NCBI GenBank assembly: GCA_951799405.1
Contig: OX637353.1
Location: 5,704,001 to 5,768,000, forward strand
Source of the DNA: Agapetus fuscipes
Lineage: Eukaryota > Arthropoda > Insecta > Trichoptera > Glossosomatidae
DNA: 64,000 bases
Direction of reading: 5' to 3'
The notes beneath the pieces were generated by a model. The model ran no database searches, had not been told where the DNA came from, and saw only the letters and a list, made by a program, of their open reading frames with translations. Made by a program: the position numbers and the translations under genes. Shown here one piece after another: positions 36,789 to 48,930 of the stretch. Every line of letters begins with the position of its first letter. The stretch's first letter is position 1.

Positions 36789-37849
36789 AAAACAAAGTGT
36801 GATTAACAAAAATTTTGAACCGAGAAAATAAATCAAGTACATATATTTTAAAAGTGTTTCTTAAGAAAACAAAACATTATTTATTTACTAGTTGTTTTTT
36901 TGTACTGAAAATATGCTTATTGAAAATGTGTGTTTACTTTTTAACAAAAAAATGTAAACTGCTATTTGAATGGGCATATCAAAGTCATCATAAAAAATGA
37001 TCGGAAAAAATGATTCATGGCGCTTTTAGGAGCATTAAGCAAAATTGATGAATGTGTTTTGATTAAATTTGACAGGAAAAATCTTTTGGGCTCATTCGTC
37101 AATGACTCAACCATCTGTTGGAGGGTAAAGAGAGCTTAAAATTTACACAACACATTTTACAAAATTTTAACATTTTTTTCCGACTCGCACAAAAATTAAT
37201 ATTATTTTTTTGCTCAAACATTAGTTTGTCTTTTCCCAAGCAACTCGGCCGTGTGACTTTACAATTTTGCCGTTTACGGAATCTTTGCGGAGACTTTGAA
37301 AAAACGACGCTGCAAAAATAGTACAACTTCTTACAGCGTTGTTCCTAATAAAAAAACCTCTAACATGGCGAGTGAGACATGTTTATTTTTACAAATTAAA
37401 AGGCCGGTCTGAGCACAAATCTTCATTTAAATCTAAACTTCATTTTTTATCTTTCGGTAGCATATTTTATATTTAAAACTTCAAATGAAACACAAAAACT
37501 TTCATTTTTGCTGCATTTTATTTCACAAACAGGAGTGACGTACGCGGTAAAAACATCACCAAAGTGGAAACATTTTTTCACGGTACATTTAGATTTTTTG
37601 CAGAGGGCAGCGAAAATGTCAAGTTGAAAAATAAAGCCTTTGTGTTGAAATACCGGCTAACCTTGCGATAATAGTTTTTATTTTAAATTAAACCGGGATA
37701 AACTCGCCGTAGAGGCAACAGAAAATACATAATTTAACTTAACAAAAAAAAAAAAAGAATATCATAATTTTTGTTTCAACTCTCATTCAGACATAAACAG
37801 CAAATATTACTTTTATGACAAGCCTTTGCTTATACTTTTTATTTTTCAG

Positions 37850-37985
37850 GGGTCCGGTCGGTAGCTCAGTTGGTAGGGAGCTTGCATTCTATGCCGAACC
37901 CAACCGAGGATGTCATTTCGGTGTTTATTTAAAAAAATGCAATATGAAGGTACTAAAAAGCACACCTAGGTGTCAAAAGTGCATC
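37850..37985 (+). mobile_element. tRNA-like SINE head, degenerate
   Basis: tcggtagctcagttggtagg (A box) and a weak B-box region (cgaacccaaccg) appear at roughly tRNA spacing. The rest is not recognised. Confidence 0.5.
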
Positions 37986-38595
37986 AATTTATATAATAAT
38001 ACATGATATGCGTAAGATACAAAAATGTGCAGGCGATGAAATTTGAGGTTCACTCTTCATGCACGTAGGTAAAAAGAGACACATGTTAATTCTCTACAAT
38101 CTACATATTATAAATGAGTAATTTTTCTTCAGACAATGTAATTTTTTCTGGTTTATAATACCGGCATTCTGGGATTATAAAAAAATATTTTGGCCACCCC
38201 TGTTCATCTACCTGTGACGTATTATATTTTCCCCTACGCGGCAGTTCTATAGACTTTTGAACGTTATCCTGCTGAACATTTTTAGTTGAAGTTCTGCCTG
38301 CCAGAGCTATTATTCTCGTGAAAAATGCAGCAGGTAAAAGGTAAATTTTAGCGGGAATGCTTTATATTTATAAGCCGCATTAAAAAGTGCTGTAAACCAG
38401 AAAGACAAAAATTTCAAAGTAAACAGAATGAATTTTGTAATATAATGTCATGCATTTTTTGTTTGAAAAGAATTTAATCAGATTTTAATTTACTGACTTA
38501 AATCGTACTTTTACATTTTTGTTAATTCATTGAAGTTTTTGACACATCAATTACAAAACTTGTATTTTTCTGTATTTCAATAAGATCGGATCGGT

Positions 38596-38822
38596 TATCG
38601 ACCAGACCACTGAGCTATCGACTGGACCTCTGAGCTATCGACCAGACCACTAAGCTATCGTCTGGATCACTGAGCCATCGGCCGGACCTCTGAGCCATCG
38701 GCCGGACCACTGAGCTATCGACTGGACCTCTGAGCTATCGACCAGACCACTAAGCTATCGTCTGGATCACTGAGCCATCGGCCGGACCTCTGAGCCATCG
38801 GCCGGGCCACTGAGCTATCGAC
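38596..38822. repeat. 20-bp minisatellite with 100-bp higher-order period
   Basis: Eleven 20-bp units of the form tatcgaccagaccactgagc. Units 2-6 and 7-11 match pairwise, giving a 100-bp second-order repeat. The complement of a unit contains gctcagtggtc, an A-box-like string as in the neighbouring SINE. Confidence 0.9.
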
Positions 38823-38869
38823 AAAACCGTTATTTCGGCGCTATGGCCGTGAGGTTCTAACCGCTAATC

Positions 38870-39005
38870 TCTACGATTTTTTGTACCCAGAGAAGAGTAT
38901 ATTTGAAAATATATTTATGTGGTATTTATTTGTGCTCCGCCAGGGTTCGAGCCCACAACCTTACATTTACAAGTCCAAAGTGTTACCACTAGACTGCGGA
39001 CCGCA
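38870..39005 (-). mobile_element. tRNA-derived SINE, truncated
   Basis: Minus strand: gcggtccgcagtctagtggt, gggctcgaaccctggcgg, then a short body. It lies between a 20-bp minisatellite that resembles its A box and the palindromic PLE unit at 39.02 kb. Confidence 0.75.
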
Positions 39006-39022
39006 TGGTTAATTGTATTTCT

Positions 39023-39247
39023 AGATTAAAATAAAAAACTTCTTTGTTACAATTCACATGAGCTTTTATTATTTTTTAAACACTACCGGTTTCGGGAGAA
39101 GCAATACCTCCCATCTTCTTTGCTTCTCCCGAAACCGGTAGTGTTTAAAAAATAATAAAAGCTCATGTGAATTGTAACAAAGAAGTTTTTTATTTTAATC
39201 TATTAAAATGAACTTTCACGAAGTAACTGCCAAAAACCTAGATAATA
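39023..39247 (+). mobile_element. Short palindromic PLE unit, copy 4
   Basis: This 225-bp unit is flanked by a perfect 13-bp duplication, taattgtatttct (39010-39022 and 39248-39260). The palindrome is centred near 39105 and includes accggtttcgggagaagcaa on the left and its complement on the right. A ctccc-GAAACCGG hammerhead-like 3' half is present, but the CTGANGA box is lost at the centre. The right end encodes MNFHEVTAKNLDN from an ATG near 39209. It inserted immediately beside a SINE tRNA-like head. Confidence 0.9.
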
Positions 39248-39619
39248 TAATTGTATTTCTGTTCACAAAGCTGTTTCAAAAAGACCAACGAGCTATCGAC
39301 CAGATATATAAAATCACCGATGTAACGACCTTAAAAGATTTTTGTTAGTCTCATTATCTCTGAATATTGAACGCAATTGTTGTTGGTTGCTACGAAACCT
39401 GTACATCTGCAGTGATTTCCGGTCAGTGAATACAAATGTAGAGAATTATTCATCAAATCCAATGCAATTTCCAAACACAAAGCTGAAAGGTATTATAATC
39501 ACAGGCTTGTTCACACAAAGATATTGTGCAAGTTATTTAGTAAAGCTGCTACAACAAAATATCTGGTTATTTAAATATTTTTTTAAATGTATTTATGTGA
39601 ACTTTACGATTTCAAAACC

Positions 39620-39745
39620 AATAGCCAGTTGCTGTAAGGCTAGATGGGCCTTTGGTAACCGTTCTTTGGTAAATGCAACCCAGCGAAGGAAGTATCGATT
39701 TTGAAAATGAATGGATTTTTACTTTTGTGTTCTGTCAAGCTCTAT
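39620..39745 (-). mobile_element. SINE body fragment, degenerate
   Basis: gccagttgctgtaaggctag, ctttggtaaccgttctttgg and caacccagcgaagg match the SINE body. Confidence 0.6.
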
Positions 39746-39771
39746 CAAATGTACGACTTTTCAAAAGCAGC

Positions 39772-39955
39772 TAGAGTGACAGGGTTTTTTGTTCATTTAA
39801 GTTAAGCGTTTTATATTTTTAACTATACATGAATCATGTGTAAGCACGAATCTACGTAGATGTATTTGCTTATGGGTCTGTATTAATAATAAATATTCAA
39901 TGCTAAAACTTATTTCTTGGCCGTTTAGATTACATACACATAGATTATAGATAAA
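39772..39955 (+). repeat. SINE-like 260-bp repeat, degenerate
   Basis: Family order is recognisable (gttcatttaagttaagcg, catgaatcatgtgtaagcac, then a tagattacatacac end). The 5' third is missing. Confidence 0.5.
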
Positions 39956-40329
39956 AAGAACTTGAAATCAAACTAAAGGGGAATTATTTTGAAGTGTATA
40001 AACATACCAACACCTTAAAAGTAAAACTGACATCCATGGGTTTCTCAGATAAATAAACCTTTTTCCTATTTTCTACAAGAGAAAACACAAAAGTGGATAA
40101 GTTTTGTTAGTAAAGAAGTTTTTCAGAAGCACTCCCTTGTAATTAGTTCACTTACAAAGAAGTTTTCGCCCAATAAAATGTTTTATCGACGATTTCTCAA
40201 ATCTGTGAATTAGCACTAATTAAGTTTAACCTTTTCGGTGTCGCTACATTTGTAATGTACCTACTCATACATACGTCTTTTCAAATGGCTCTTATGGAGG
40301 GACTGTTTATTGTTTTAATTTTGTATTTT

Positions 40330-40554
40330 GCTGACCACCAATGCTGTAGAAAATGGTTCACTTTGCCAATGTCACCCCTGTTTTAAGGAAGGTCGGCAAG
40401 AGTTGCAAGGTATATGTTCATTTGAGGTTTGGGTCTTTATGTTGTAGGGTCACATGCGGCATGTACAAGCGCGAAATTATACGTGTTTGCTTGTGAAAAT
40501 GCATATAATGTGAATCCCCAATGTAACATATATTTGCAGCTTAGATTAGATTAG
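40330..40554 (+). repeat. SINE-like 260-bp repeat, nearly full length
   Basis: Starts gctgaccaccaatgctgtag and ends agcttagattagattag; the first ~30 bp are missing. Confidence 0.88.
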
Positions 40555-40849
40555 TAAAAATAAGCCAGTGTCCTCTCGTTTACTCAGTGTGGACTCTACG
40601 CTTTATTTGCACTAACGTGCGTAATTAAATCCAAAATGAATTCTTGATATGCGCTGCATGTTTGATTTTAATTACCTCGTTGCAAACTACGCCGCAGAGG
40701 TCCCACAGGGGAGCTTGATTTTGGTATCAATATTCATCATCATCATTATCATTCCAAACACGACAATCTGATGTGGGTTTCCCTGTCATTTTGTCAGCCT
40801 GAAATTATTTCCAAAATGGAACCAATCCAATGAACATAATAACTCGGCA

Positions 40850-41010
40850 AGGGGTGCAGGATGCATGTTAATTGAAGGTTTGATTTATTTTGTAAATACA
40901 CATGCAGCATTTGTAAGCGCAAACTTACACATGTATACGTGAAGGCATACAATAAATATGAGTCGTAAATACTAATATTTATTTGCAACTTCGATAACAG
41001 ATAGATTGTT
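40850..41010 (+). repeat. SINE-like 260-bp repeat, partial
   Basis: aggggtgcaggatgcatgtt and gcagcatttgtaagcgcaaa match the middle and 3' half of the family. Confidence 0.6.
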
Positions 41011-41032
41011 ATCGATGTAGGACCAACCCAAA

Positions 41033-41215
41033 TCTCAAATGAGCATAAACACGGCAAGAGTAGCTGGGTGTATGACTGTATGTTCATTTGAGATTCGGGT
41101 TTTTATTTTGTAAGAACGCAATATGTGTAAGCGTTAACTTTAAGGCGTCTGCTTCTGATTGAGCATGCATTAAATATGAATCTTAACTGTAATTCCAATT
41201 TAATTAATAGATTAC
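41033..41215 (+). repeat. SINE-like 260-bp repeat, partial and rearranged
   Basis: A short inverted piece (aaatctcaaatgagcataaa) is followed by a direct piece (tgttcatttgagattcgggt to aatatgaatcttaactg). Confidence 0.55.
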
Positions 41216-42121
41216 CTATTTTTAAATAGCAAATATAAAAAAGGTTTTTTGAATAAGAGCGTCTTTTTCTTCTTTATTTCTTTTGTTAACATGGAAGGTT
41301 CATTTATGCTCATAGATAGGCCTTTCCAAATCTCAGTCCTGGGCACACGCCATGAATTTCCTTCCCATTGTTTTTCTTAAATCATTCAATCACCATGCCT
41401 GAAATCTATCCGCGCTGCTTCCGCCTGTTTTTCTTCACAACTCCTCAGCTCAGATATCTCGGCGAAAATACAATTTTCATTAAAAATCTGTTTAATTTAA
41501 AAATTAGCCGCGCAGAGGCAAGCACGATTGTTTACTTGCCCGTTTTGAAGGCTGGCAGTGTTTGAAGGGAAAATCGAGTTAATTTGTTCAAATTCTGGAA
41601 TTGATTAAATAACTCGGAAAACTAGGGGACGCGAGGTTTTTAACCCTTGCTTTGCAGCAAATGAAAAAAATGATCTACCTGCCTCGACACTATAGAAAAA
41701 AACATGCGAAATAAATTTTATAAAACGGCTTTGAGGTGATTTTTCATAGTAGGTTTAACAGTGTTTTGTTTTGAATTCATTCAAAAAAATTATAAATTAA
41801 AAAAGGTAATTTGAGACCACAAATTAATGATAACATTATATTTTGAATTGGTTGTGTCCATAGAAATTACCCAATAAATGAATTAATAATAGTAACTCCT
41901 TCCAATAACATAAATACATTTGTTCGAATACATGCGCATATAATCGTTTTGGAAATTCCAGGTGAATAGTTAGGTTTGCAGAATACTTTCAATTAAAGCC
42001 AGAAAGTTAACGTTCAATTCTTATTAATAGTGTCAGAAACAATTTCCAATTTTGATTTTGTTTCATAGATCATCGTAAATCTCAGATTATCGTAGATCAG
42101 CAAAGATTTTTCTTATGCTTA

Positions 42122-42363
42122 GGCCATTTGTCCACCGCACGCCGTCACCGGCACGTCACCGAGAACGAGATTATTTCGGGCCGGGTTTAATTTATGTGAC
42201 GCCGATCGTTTATCCATCGCGACCGATTTCGCTGGTTATAGGTTATGTATTGTATTGCCTATAACCAGGCAATAAAATAAATACATAACATGTACCCCTT
42301 CTTTGGCGCCGTCATCTCGTTCCCGGTGACGTGACGGTGACGGCGTGCGGTGGACAAACGGCC
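42122..42363. mobile_element. Harbinger-like MITE with TTA target duplication
   Basis: Inverted ends of about 50 bp: ggccatttgtccaccgcacg at the left, complement ending gtggacaaacggcc at the right. TTA flanks at 42119-42121 and 42364-42366. The 3-bp TTA duplication with GGCC-type ends fits PIF/Harbinger. It is unusually GC-rich for the region. Confidence 0.78.
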
Positions 42364-42490
42364 TTAGAGTTCTTACGTAGGATATAATATGCTTAGAGTT
42401 AATAACTTCATATCTCATTTATGTGTCTTAATAGGCACAATTTTATTACAGGATATCTTAATATATCTATTGAATATATTAATTGCTTGT

Positions 42491-42750
42491 ATTCCTTGAC
42501 TGATAGGTTGGTATGCGACTGACCACCCATACTGTAAAAAATGGTTCACTTTGCCAATGTCACCCCTGCTTCAGGGAAGGTCGGCAAGAGTTGCAGGGCT
42601 TATGTTATTTGAGTTTGGGTTTTTTATATTGTAGGTCCACATGCGGCATGTGTAAGCGCGAAATTATACATGTCTGCTTGTGGGAATGCATTTAATATGA
42701 ATCTCAAATGATACATACCTTTGCAGCTTAGATTTAGATTAAGATTTAGA
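42491..42750 (+). repeat. SINE-like 260-bp repeat, full length
   Basis: A clean copy from attccttgactgataggttg to a gatttagattaagattta tail; very close to the 27.2-kb copy. Confidence 0.9.
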
Positions 42751-43954
42751 TATCTCGTCACTAGCAGAGAAAAGGTTAGGTAAGCTCCGCGTTTGATTGC
42801 TCGCGAATCTTAATTCGAGAAAGTGACAGAGGAAAAGCGAATATCGCGGGGAGGTTCAAGATTTTCCAGGAATTATTTCTAACTTTCCGTTTCAGAAGAA
42901 TTTCCATTCTGATAAGAAATCAACAGAGATTTTGTAAATTATTGCGAAAAACACGTTATGAAAAATAAAAATAAAATTGAAATGTTTTTTATTGCTTTTT
43001 GATGAAACATTTTACAGCTTTAAAGTATTTTTTCCAAAATTTACAGAGTTTGTTTTACTTTGCGGTTCAGGTTTTTTTCGTAGAGAAACCTGATGCACGT
43101 GTTTGCCTGATTATGTACATTGAGAGTGAACCTCAAATGTGCAAAAATATTATGTTAACTTAATTAAGGACGGGAAATTCACAAAGGGGATTTTTTTCTG
43201 AAATGAAAAGAAGTAAAATGTTCAGAAAAGGTGAACAGAAGTTATGTTCTACATTAAAAGGGTTGTATTTTTCATTTTGAATTTTCCTCTTATTCGGTTA
43301 TGCGGCGTTACATGTTTTTTTGTGTGTTATGAATTATGACACACAATTTCATATGCCATCCAGTTGCCTGTACAGTTAAAAAAGAAGAAGCAGTGACGGC
43401 TCCACCATAGGAGCAAATAGAGCAAGCATGCCCAACCTTTAAAAAAGCAACACTTGTTTTTATTATGTATTTATTTTCGTCTACTGTATTCAAAACACTA
43501 TTTACTGAATAAAGGCAAATTGATTTAAAAAGGCTAAAAAAAGGCACGCCATTGTGATCAAACTGAAAAAAGAGGTAAACGTACAATTCAATTATTTTTT
43601 ATCAATTTTTATACAAAAAACTGAGTAGGTATGTACTCTGTATTTGACACCGATTCAGTATGAATATTTTTGACATTTGTTTCTCAGTTGTCTCACACTG
43701 ACCATTGGTGCCTTTTTTTAAATCAAGTATTCAATTATCTTTACTTCTTAGTCGTAAAATAAAATGAAACGCTATACATAAAATAACTTTCATCGGAGTA
43801 TAATTTTTGGTTATTCTTGAGTTAAAATCTATATGTTCACAGGTATTCTTCAACATAATATGCAAGTTGTAAAATTCTTTTGCTCATGCAATGTTATATA
43901 TCCACGTTGCATGTATGTATTCGTCTAACATAAATAAAGAACGCAAACGCTGAA

Positions 43955-44143
43955 AAAAACGCAACTAAGCTACACATAGGTATATAAGCTACAATTATTC
44001 ATTAATAATTCATTAATATAAACAATAATGAATTATTAATTGATAATATTAGTACCTGTTTCTGGCCAGGCAGAATAGGTTGGTGAATTGCATTCCTCTT
44101 CACAAATCTATTTAAAAAAAAAACATAAAGTGTAACTTCTTGC
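43955..44143 (-). mobile_element. SINE module C split by a ~140-bp insertion
   Basis: aacgcaactaagctacacat ends at about 43977 and the partner agtgtaacttcttgcc resumes at about 44129. AT-rich sequence with a poly(A)-like stretch lies between, with acata-type bases at both joins. Confidence 0.5.
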
Positions 44144-44164
44144 CGTAAATATAAGTATTAGGCT

Positions 44165-44391
44165 CTAGGTTTTTGGCAGTTACTTCGTGAAAGTTCATTT
44201 TAATAGATTAAAATAAAAAAACTTCTTTGTTACAATTCACATGAGCTTTTATTATTTTTTAAACACTACCGGTTTCGGGAGAAGCAATACCTCGAAGATG
44301 GGAGGTATTGCTTCTCCCGAAACCGGTAGTGTTTAAAAAATAATAAAAGCTCATGTGAATTGTAACAAAGAAGTTTTTTATTTTAATCTAT
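44165..44391 (-). mobile_element. Short palindromic PLE unit, copy 5
   Basis: This 227-bp unit is in the opposite orientation to the 39-kb copy and very similar to it. It is flanked by a perfect 13-bp duplication, taagtattaggct (44152-44164 and 44392-44404). The plus-strand arm at 44294-44332 keeps CGAAGA (a CTGAAGA box lacking its T), a ggga g/c tccc stem, and GAAACCGG. Read on the minus strand, the left end gives ATGAACTTTCACGAAG (MNFHEV...) and stops at the duplication. It sits just beyond an SINE 3' module. Confidence 0.9.
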
Positions 44392-44539
44392 TAAGTATTA
44401 GGCTTTCACAGCCGCCGGTTTAGACAAGAAAGTTGCATCTAAGATCTGTTGAGTGTTCCGGACCATTCACTTATTTAAACGCTGGGCTTCTTCAACATGA
44501 TGCTGATGTGATTTGAGTAGTTGTTGTAACTGTTAACAC

Positions 44540-44640
44540 AAACCATCAACGTCACATAGAAGAAACCCATATAAGCGAAACGTCCAGAAACTTGAGCTCC
44601 GAAGGACAACGGCAACAGATCCTGGAAAACAGTGCAATAT
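44540..44640 (+). mobile_element. Decayed PLE tail fragment
   Basis: It contains aagcgaaacgtccagaaact, then ctccgaaggacaacggcaac and agatcctgg, parallel to the fragment at 6.3 kb. The CTGANGA box is not recognisable. Confidence 0.45.
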
Positions 44641-45180
44641 TATCACAGAGAGACCGTATTACCATCAATTTATTATCATACCAACTAGTCGATATTTCAA
44701 TTTTGGGAACAAACGCATTGGTCTTTTATTCCATTACAACCGTATATTGCCTCTTTACATATACACTCACAGACATAACAGAAGATAACGAAAGGGGAAC
44801 AAATGTTGAATGCCCTTTAAAAATATTCTACGCTCGCTACTGGGTAGTCCGCAATATGATTTTTTCCACCAAGTAACCTTGAAATATTTTGACAAGTAAA
44901 TGCGTAAACATGTTTCATTTTCTCTTTGGTAAGCTTGTAAACAAAAATCATAAAGATTTTTCCAGCATCATTTCAAATAAAGGGCAAAAAAACGTACAAA
45001 TAAAATATAAACATTTTTGAGTTATTTTCTATGAAATAAGCTTTTTTGTAAATCATTTTTTAAGTTTTTACCCATAACAAATTTTCCAGGCTATTAAAAT
45101 TGAGTAAAAAGGCGAAGACTCTGAATTATTTAAAGCAACCCTATCTGTTTCTAAGCCATCTATAATAATCCATCATTTAA

Positions 45181-45430
45181 GTTGCCAAATTATATTAACA
45201 GTTAAGCCTCATATTTGATGCATACCCGGCACATGTAGGTTCACATTCACACATGCTGCATGTGTACATAAAAATAAACTTATCTCACACGAATATCAAT
45301 TTTAAATTTATTTACCATATTTTTTAACTCCTGCCGCTTTTCCCTGAAACCAGGTTGGCATTGTCAAAAGTAAATCAGGCTTTTAGAGCATGGTGGTCAG
45401 CCTCATACCAAGCAATTAGTCAAGAAACCA
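45181..45430 (-). repeat. SINE-like 260-bp repeat, diverged
   Basis: Head side tcagcctcataccaagcaat, tagtcaagaaacc and tail side gttgccaaattatattaaca are recognisable. Confidence 0.7.
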
Positions 45431-45534
45431 TAATTAATTAATTTAATAAACTATCTTACCCCCAACGTATTTATAAAAAAAAACTGAAGTATGATGATAT
45501 CAAAGAAATATTTTAAACTTTTGTTTTTTTTTTG

Positions 45535-45655
45535 TTCACATGCAGCAAGTGCAAGTGGGAACTTTCCGTGTCAAATTGTAGAAATAAATTAATTTTGAAT
45601 CTTTAATATTATTACTTATTTGTAACTTCAATTATTTAGATACAGTACCTACCAG
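45535..45655 (+). repeat. SINE-like 260-bp repeat, degenerate 3' half
   Basis: ttcacatgcagcaagtgcaa and ttgtaacttcaattattta follow the 3' half of the family. Confidence 0.4.
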
Positions 45656-46269
45656 CGTATCAGCAAAAAACACTTTTTGAATTAAATACCAAGAAACTTG
45701 TATTTAAATATAATATTGGTATTTAAATATCATTTTGTTCTAAGCATATTATTAAGCTGATTTATTTTTATTTGTAAGAAAAATCTTCATTTTTGTTATT
45801 TTTAGTAGCAATTTAAGAAAAACACAGCCTTTAAAATAAAACGCCTGAAACTTTATAAATTTTATTATTTAAAAAAAACCTTTCTTGTTGAGGAGTTTTT
45901 TAAATGAACCTTTTTTTAGATAATTTGAATAATTATAAGAAAGATAAATGTTGTTCTAGAATGTTAACAAGAACATTCACCTGCGTAAATAAATACATTC
46001 ATGAAAGATTATTAAAGATGAGGAGGGCAGACAATAATGTTTACAAAAAATATTATTTTTTTACTTTTAGATAATACGTAGCTGGAGAAAAAAGGTATAA
46101 AACAATTGTTATCAACATCATATGTATAGAAGTGGGGCGTAGACAGAAGGTGTTTGACACGAACTGATTATTAATATCTAAATTGACATTCTGTGCCAAC
46201 AAATAAGCTTGCAAAGGCTCTTGAGGTTCAATCATCCGAAAACTGCGCATAAAAAAATAATCCTGCCAG

Positions 46270-46480
46270 TGTGTCACTGGCCAGCACCAATTTTGCAAGC
46301 GAAACCCAGTTTCTGTTAGGCTAGTAGATGAATCCTTGTGATTGGCCTTTGATAAAGGTTGATATTTTTTTTCAACTCATCGGGGAGCATATTTCAAAAT
46401 AAAATTACTATTTGTGCTCCTCTGGGAACGAAACCCAATACCTTCCATATCGTTAAACATTAACCTACGGCCGTAAAGTG
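46270..46480 (-). mobile_element. tRNA-derived SINE, degenerate
   Basis: acccagtttctgttaggcta, tttgataaaggttgat and gtgctcctctgggaacgaaa keep the order of the SINE body and B-box region. Confidence 0.6.
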
Positions 46481-46484
46481 GTAT

Positions 46485-48930
46485 TTGTTATACGAACGTG
46501 ACTTTTAATTGAAATTTGTGATTCCACCCTAATTACTGAATAAAGCATTGAGTTCCCTCCTGCACTTTCTCTCGGCCTTGTGTACACTGCAAGTTGCGAG
46601 GTAATATTGACTCAGGCCAGCCCATATTGGAGTTTCTCTCGTGTTTTGTTAGCTTTGCAAGAGATGTTAAATTTTCACAGCTTGCGCCAGTTCTTGTTGG
46701 TAAAAAGTTTAAGTACCTACTTGCAAAGCTCGCAGAACGTCGAACAGCCTTTGTTTTATACCACTGGCATGTTCTGACAGAGATAGTATATGAGTTGTTT
46801 ATGGCAGTAACTTGCTCTTATATGAATCAGACGAAGACAGAATGCAAGGTGTGTATATTTGTAAATATATAGGAAAGCTACATAGTTAACCTGTAGGTTG
46901 TTTTAATGTTTTTTTCTCCTTTAGACTGAATGCAAATTGCCAAGGACATAAAAGGATCTGGAAAAATGTTGGATATTACTTAGGAATAACTTTTAATTTA
47001 GGATTCAAGACATTTCTGTTCAGGATGGGCTTTGGCTCTACAGTGTTCTTGCGGTGAGCACACAAAACTGCACTAAAATATTGCCCGAATATTATTATTA
47101 ATACCATTCTGGTGACACAAGTCCCTCGTTTAGGTCTTTAATTTATGTCTTTGCCACTCTAAATTTACTGCCTTTGTCAGGTTACTTGTCAAAGTGTCCT
47201 GGCAAAATTTACGGAGTCAAAATTTATTTCCAATGTCAGTTAATATATTGTTTAAAATGGTTATATTTTTAAATTCATATTTTCAACGTGAATACTATTT
47301 TAAATATGAATCTTGGTTTATGAAATCACTGAAGAATCGTTGAAGAATTGTTTTAGAAATAAAAACAATTGGATAACTTTCAGTTAGTCCCCGAATTATT
47401 CGTAAAGTAAGGGGTTGGTACCTCCATACACAAAACTGATTTATAATATTATTTAAATTGTCCATTGAAAGATTTAATACAATTTCAATATCTTTAGTCG
47501 TGGTTCCGATGGTAAGATTGTTGTAGGATGTGAAGATAGTGTGGAATCCATTGAAGGTAACCTTTTAACCTCGTGGAATTCTTTAAACATGTGGTGTCAT
47601 TTAAAAAAAACAACCCCAGATTTTTTTAGTATGGTCTGGTTCCATATTTAAGGAATCCATAGCTTTGCGAAAGATTAGGGGAATATGATTTTATGTTTTT
47701 TTGGATGATGAATACCAAAACAAATTTCTTTAAAAGGTCTTTTCACATTGTAACCTTTACCAACATTATTATTTTAATTACAGATAGGAACGTCACAATG
47801 AATTAATTAAGGCAAATTCATTGTGATTTAATATGTATGTGTAGCGAGCTACGCATCATCTGTTTATGGAAAACATGAGATAGATTTCAATCAAGTGAAA
47901 CGGATCTAATGAATTAATTCATACAGAAAATCACAGCAAGCTGAGGTGGTGTTATTATAAAGTAAACATTAAACTGTTCATTATTATTGAATATTATTAT
48001 ACATTGTCGGGTAAATACAGGTGTGCTGGAAGCGATTCCCAGAATACAGATCGCATTAAACATTTAATAAGAGCATGCCATTTCTGATGAAGGCAAATTT
48101 ATCTTCGTTGCTTTAACAACACGCTTTGCTTGAACAAGACTTTGCTTTTAGAACTTCAGCAAACCCAGACGGTAACGAGAAACGCCTCAATTTAGATCTC
48201 CCTTCATGTTCGAGAAGATCTCACTGAAAAAATGCACCACCAAGAAAAGCAAAATAATTATCTAGGAACTTAAAAAATGTTAATAAAGTTAGATTTCTTT
48301 CAGACCACAAGAAATGAAAACGTATGTTACCAAATAAGACATTTAAGTGCGTAGGTATCTATATTTAGTTTGTTTTCAAAACAACAGAAACTATGTACGT
48401 ACATTTAAGAGATAGTGCTAGAGACCAATGCTGGAAGTCTTATGGACAGCAAAAAAAACACCTATGTCGATTCTCCAGCAGCTGGGACTGTTTACACATT
48501 TTATAGATACAAAGCTAATGCAAAACTTCTACTTCTCAAATACATTTCGAGCACAGATGTTCGAGACAGATTGAAGTCTTTTAGGTTCAAAAGGATTCGA
48601 GGAAGGTTGAAGGCACAGTAATCTTTACAGATGCTTTGTTGTAGAATCCGTTTAACAGTCACTTCTTGGACTGAGATACGATTGGATTTCCAAAAAAGTT
48701 GATTGTCAATAAAGACAAAGGAGTATAAATTAAATGGGATCAATATCTGACGTCAATAATAATTGTATTGTTCTCTAAAGCAAAAACTATTAAGCTTATC
48801 AAAAACTAATATAACAATTGAAAAAACAATGCGTTTTTTGGTTTACAATTATAAAAATCCTAAAGCGCAATTACTAAAGCTTAGTTTATAAAGAGATTAG
48901 TTACTAAAGCCTAGTTTATAAAGGGGTTGC
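46485..48930. other. Intronic, nothing recognised
   Basis: Two overlapping open frames near 46580-46870 do not resemble a known protein and are treated as chance. Confidence 0.45.

Noticed and set aside
38596..38822. Regularly spaced short repeats resembling a CRISPR array
   Set aside because: Units are contiguous 20-bp repeats with no unique spacers and the setting is a eukaryotic intron; it is a minisatellite.
46580..46872. Two overlapping plus-strand frames of 65 and 92 codons
   Set aside because: No recognisable domain, mutually overlapping in different frames, and no splice or repeat evidence.
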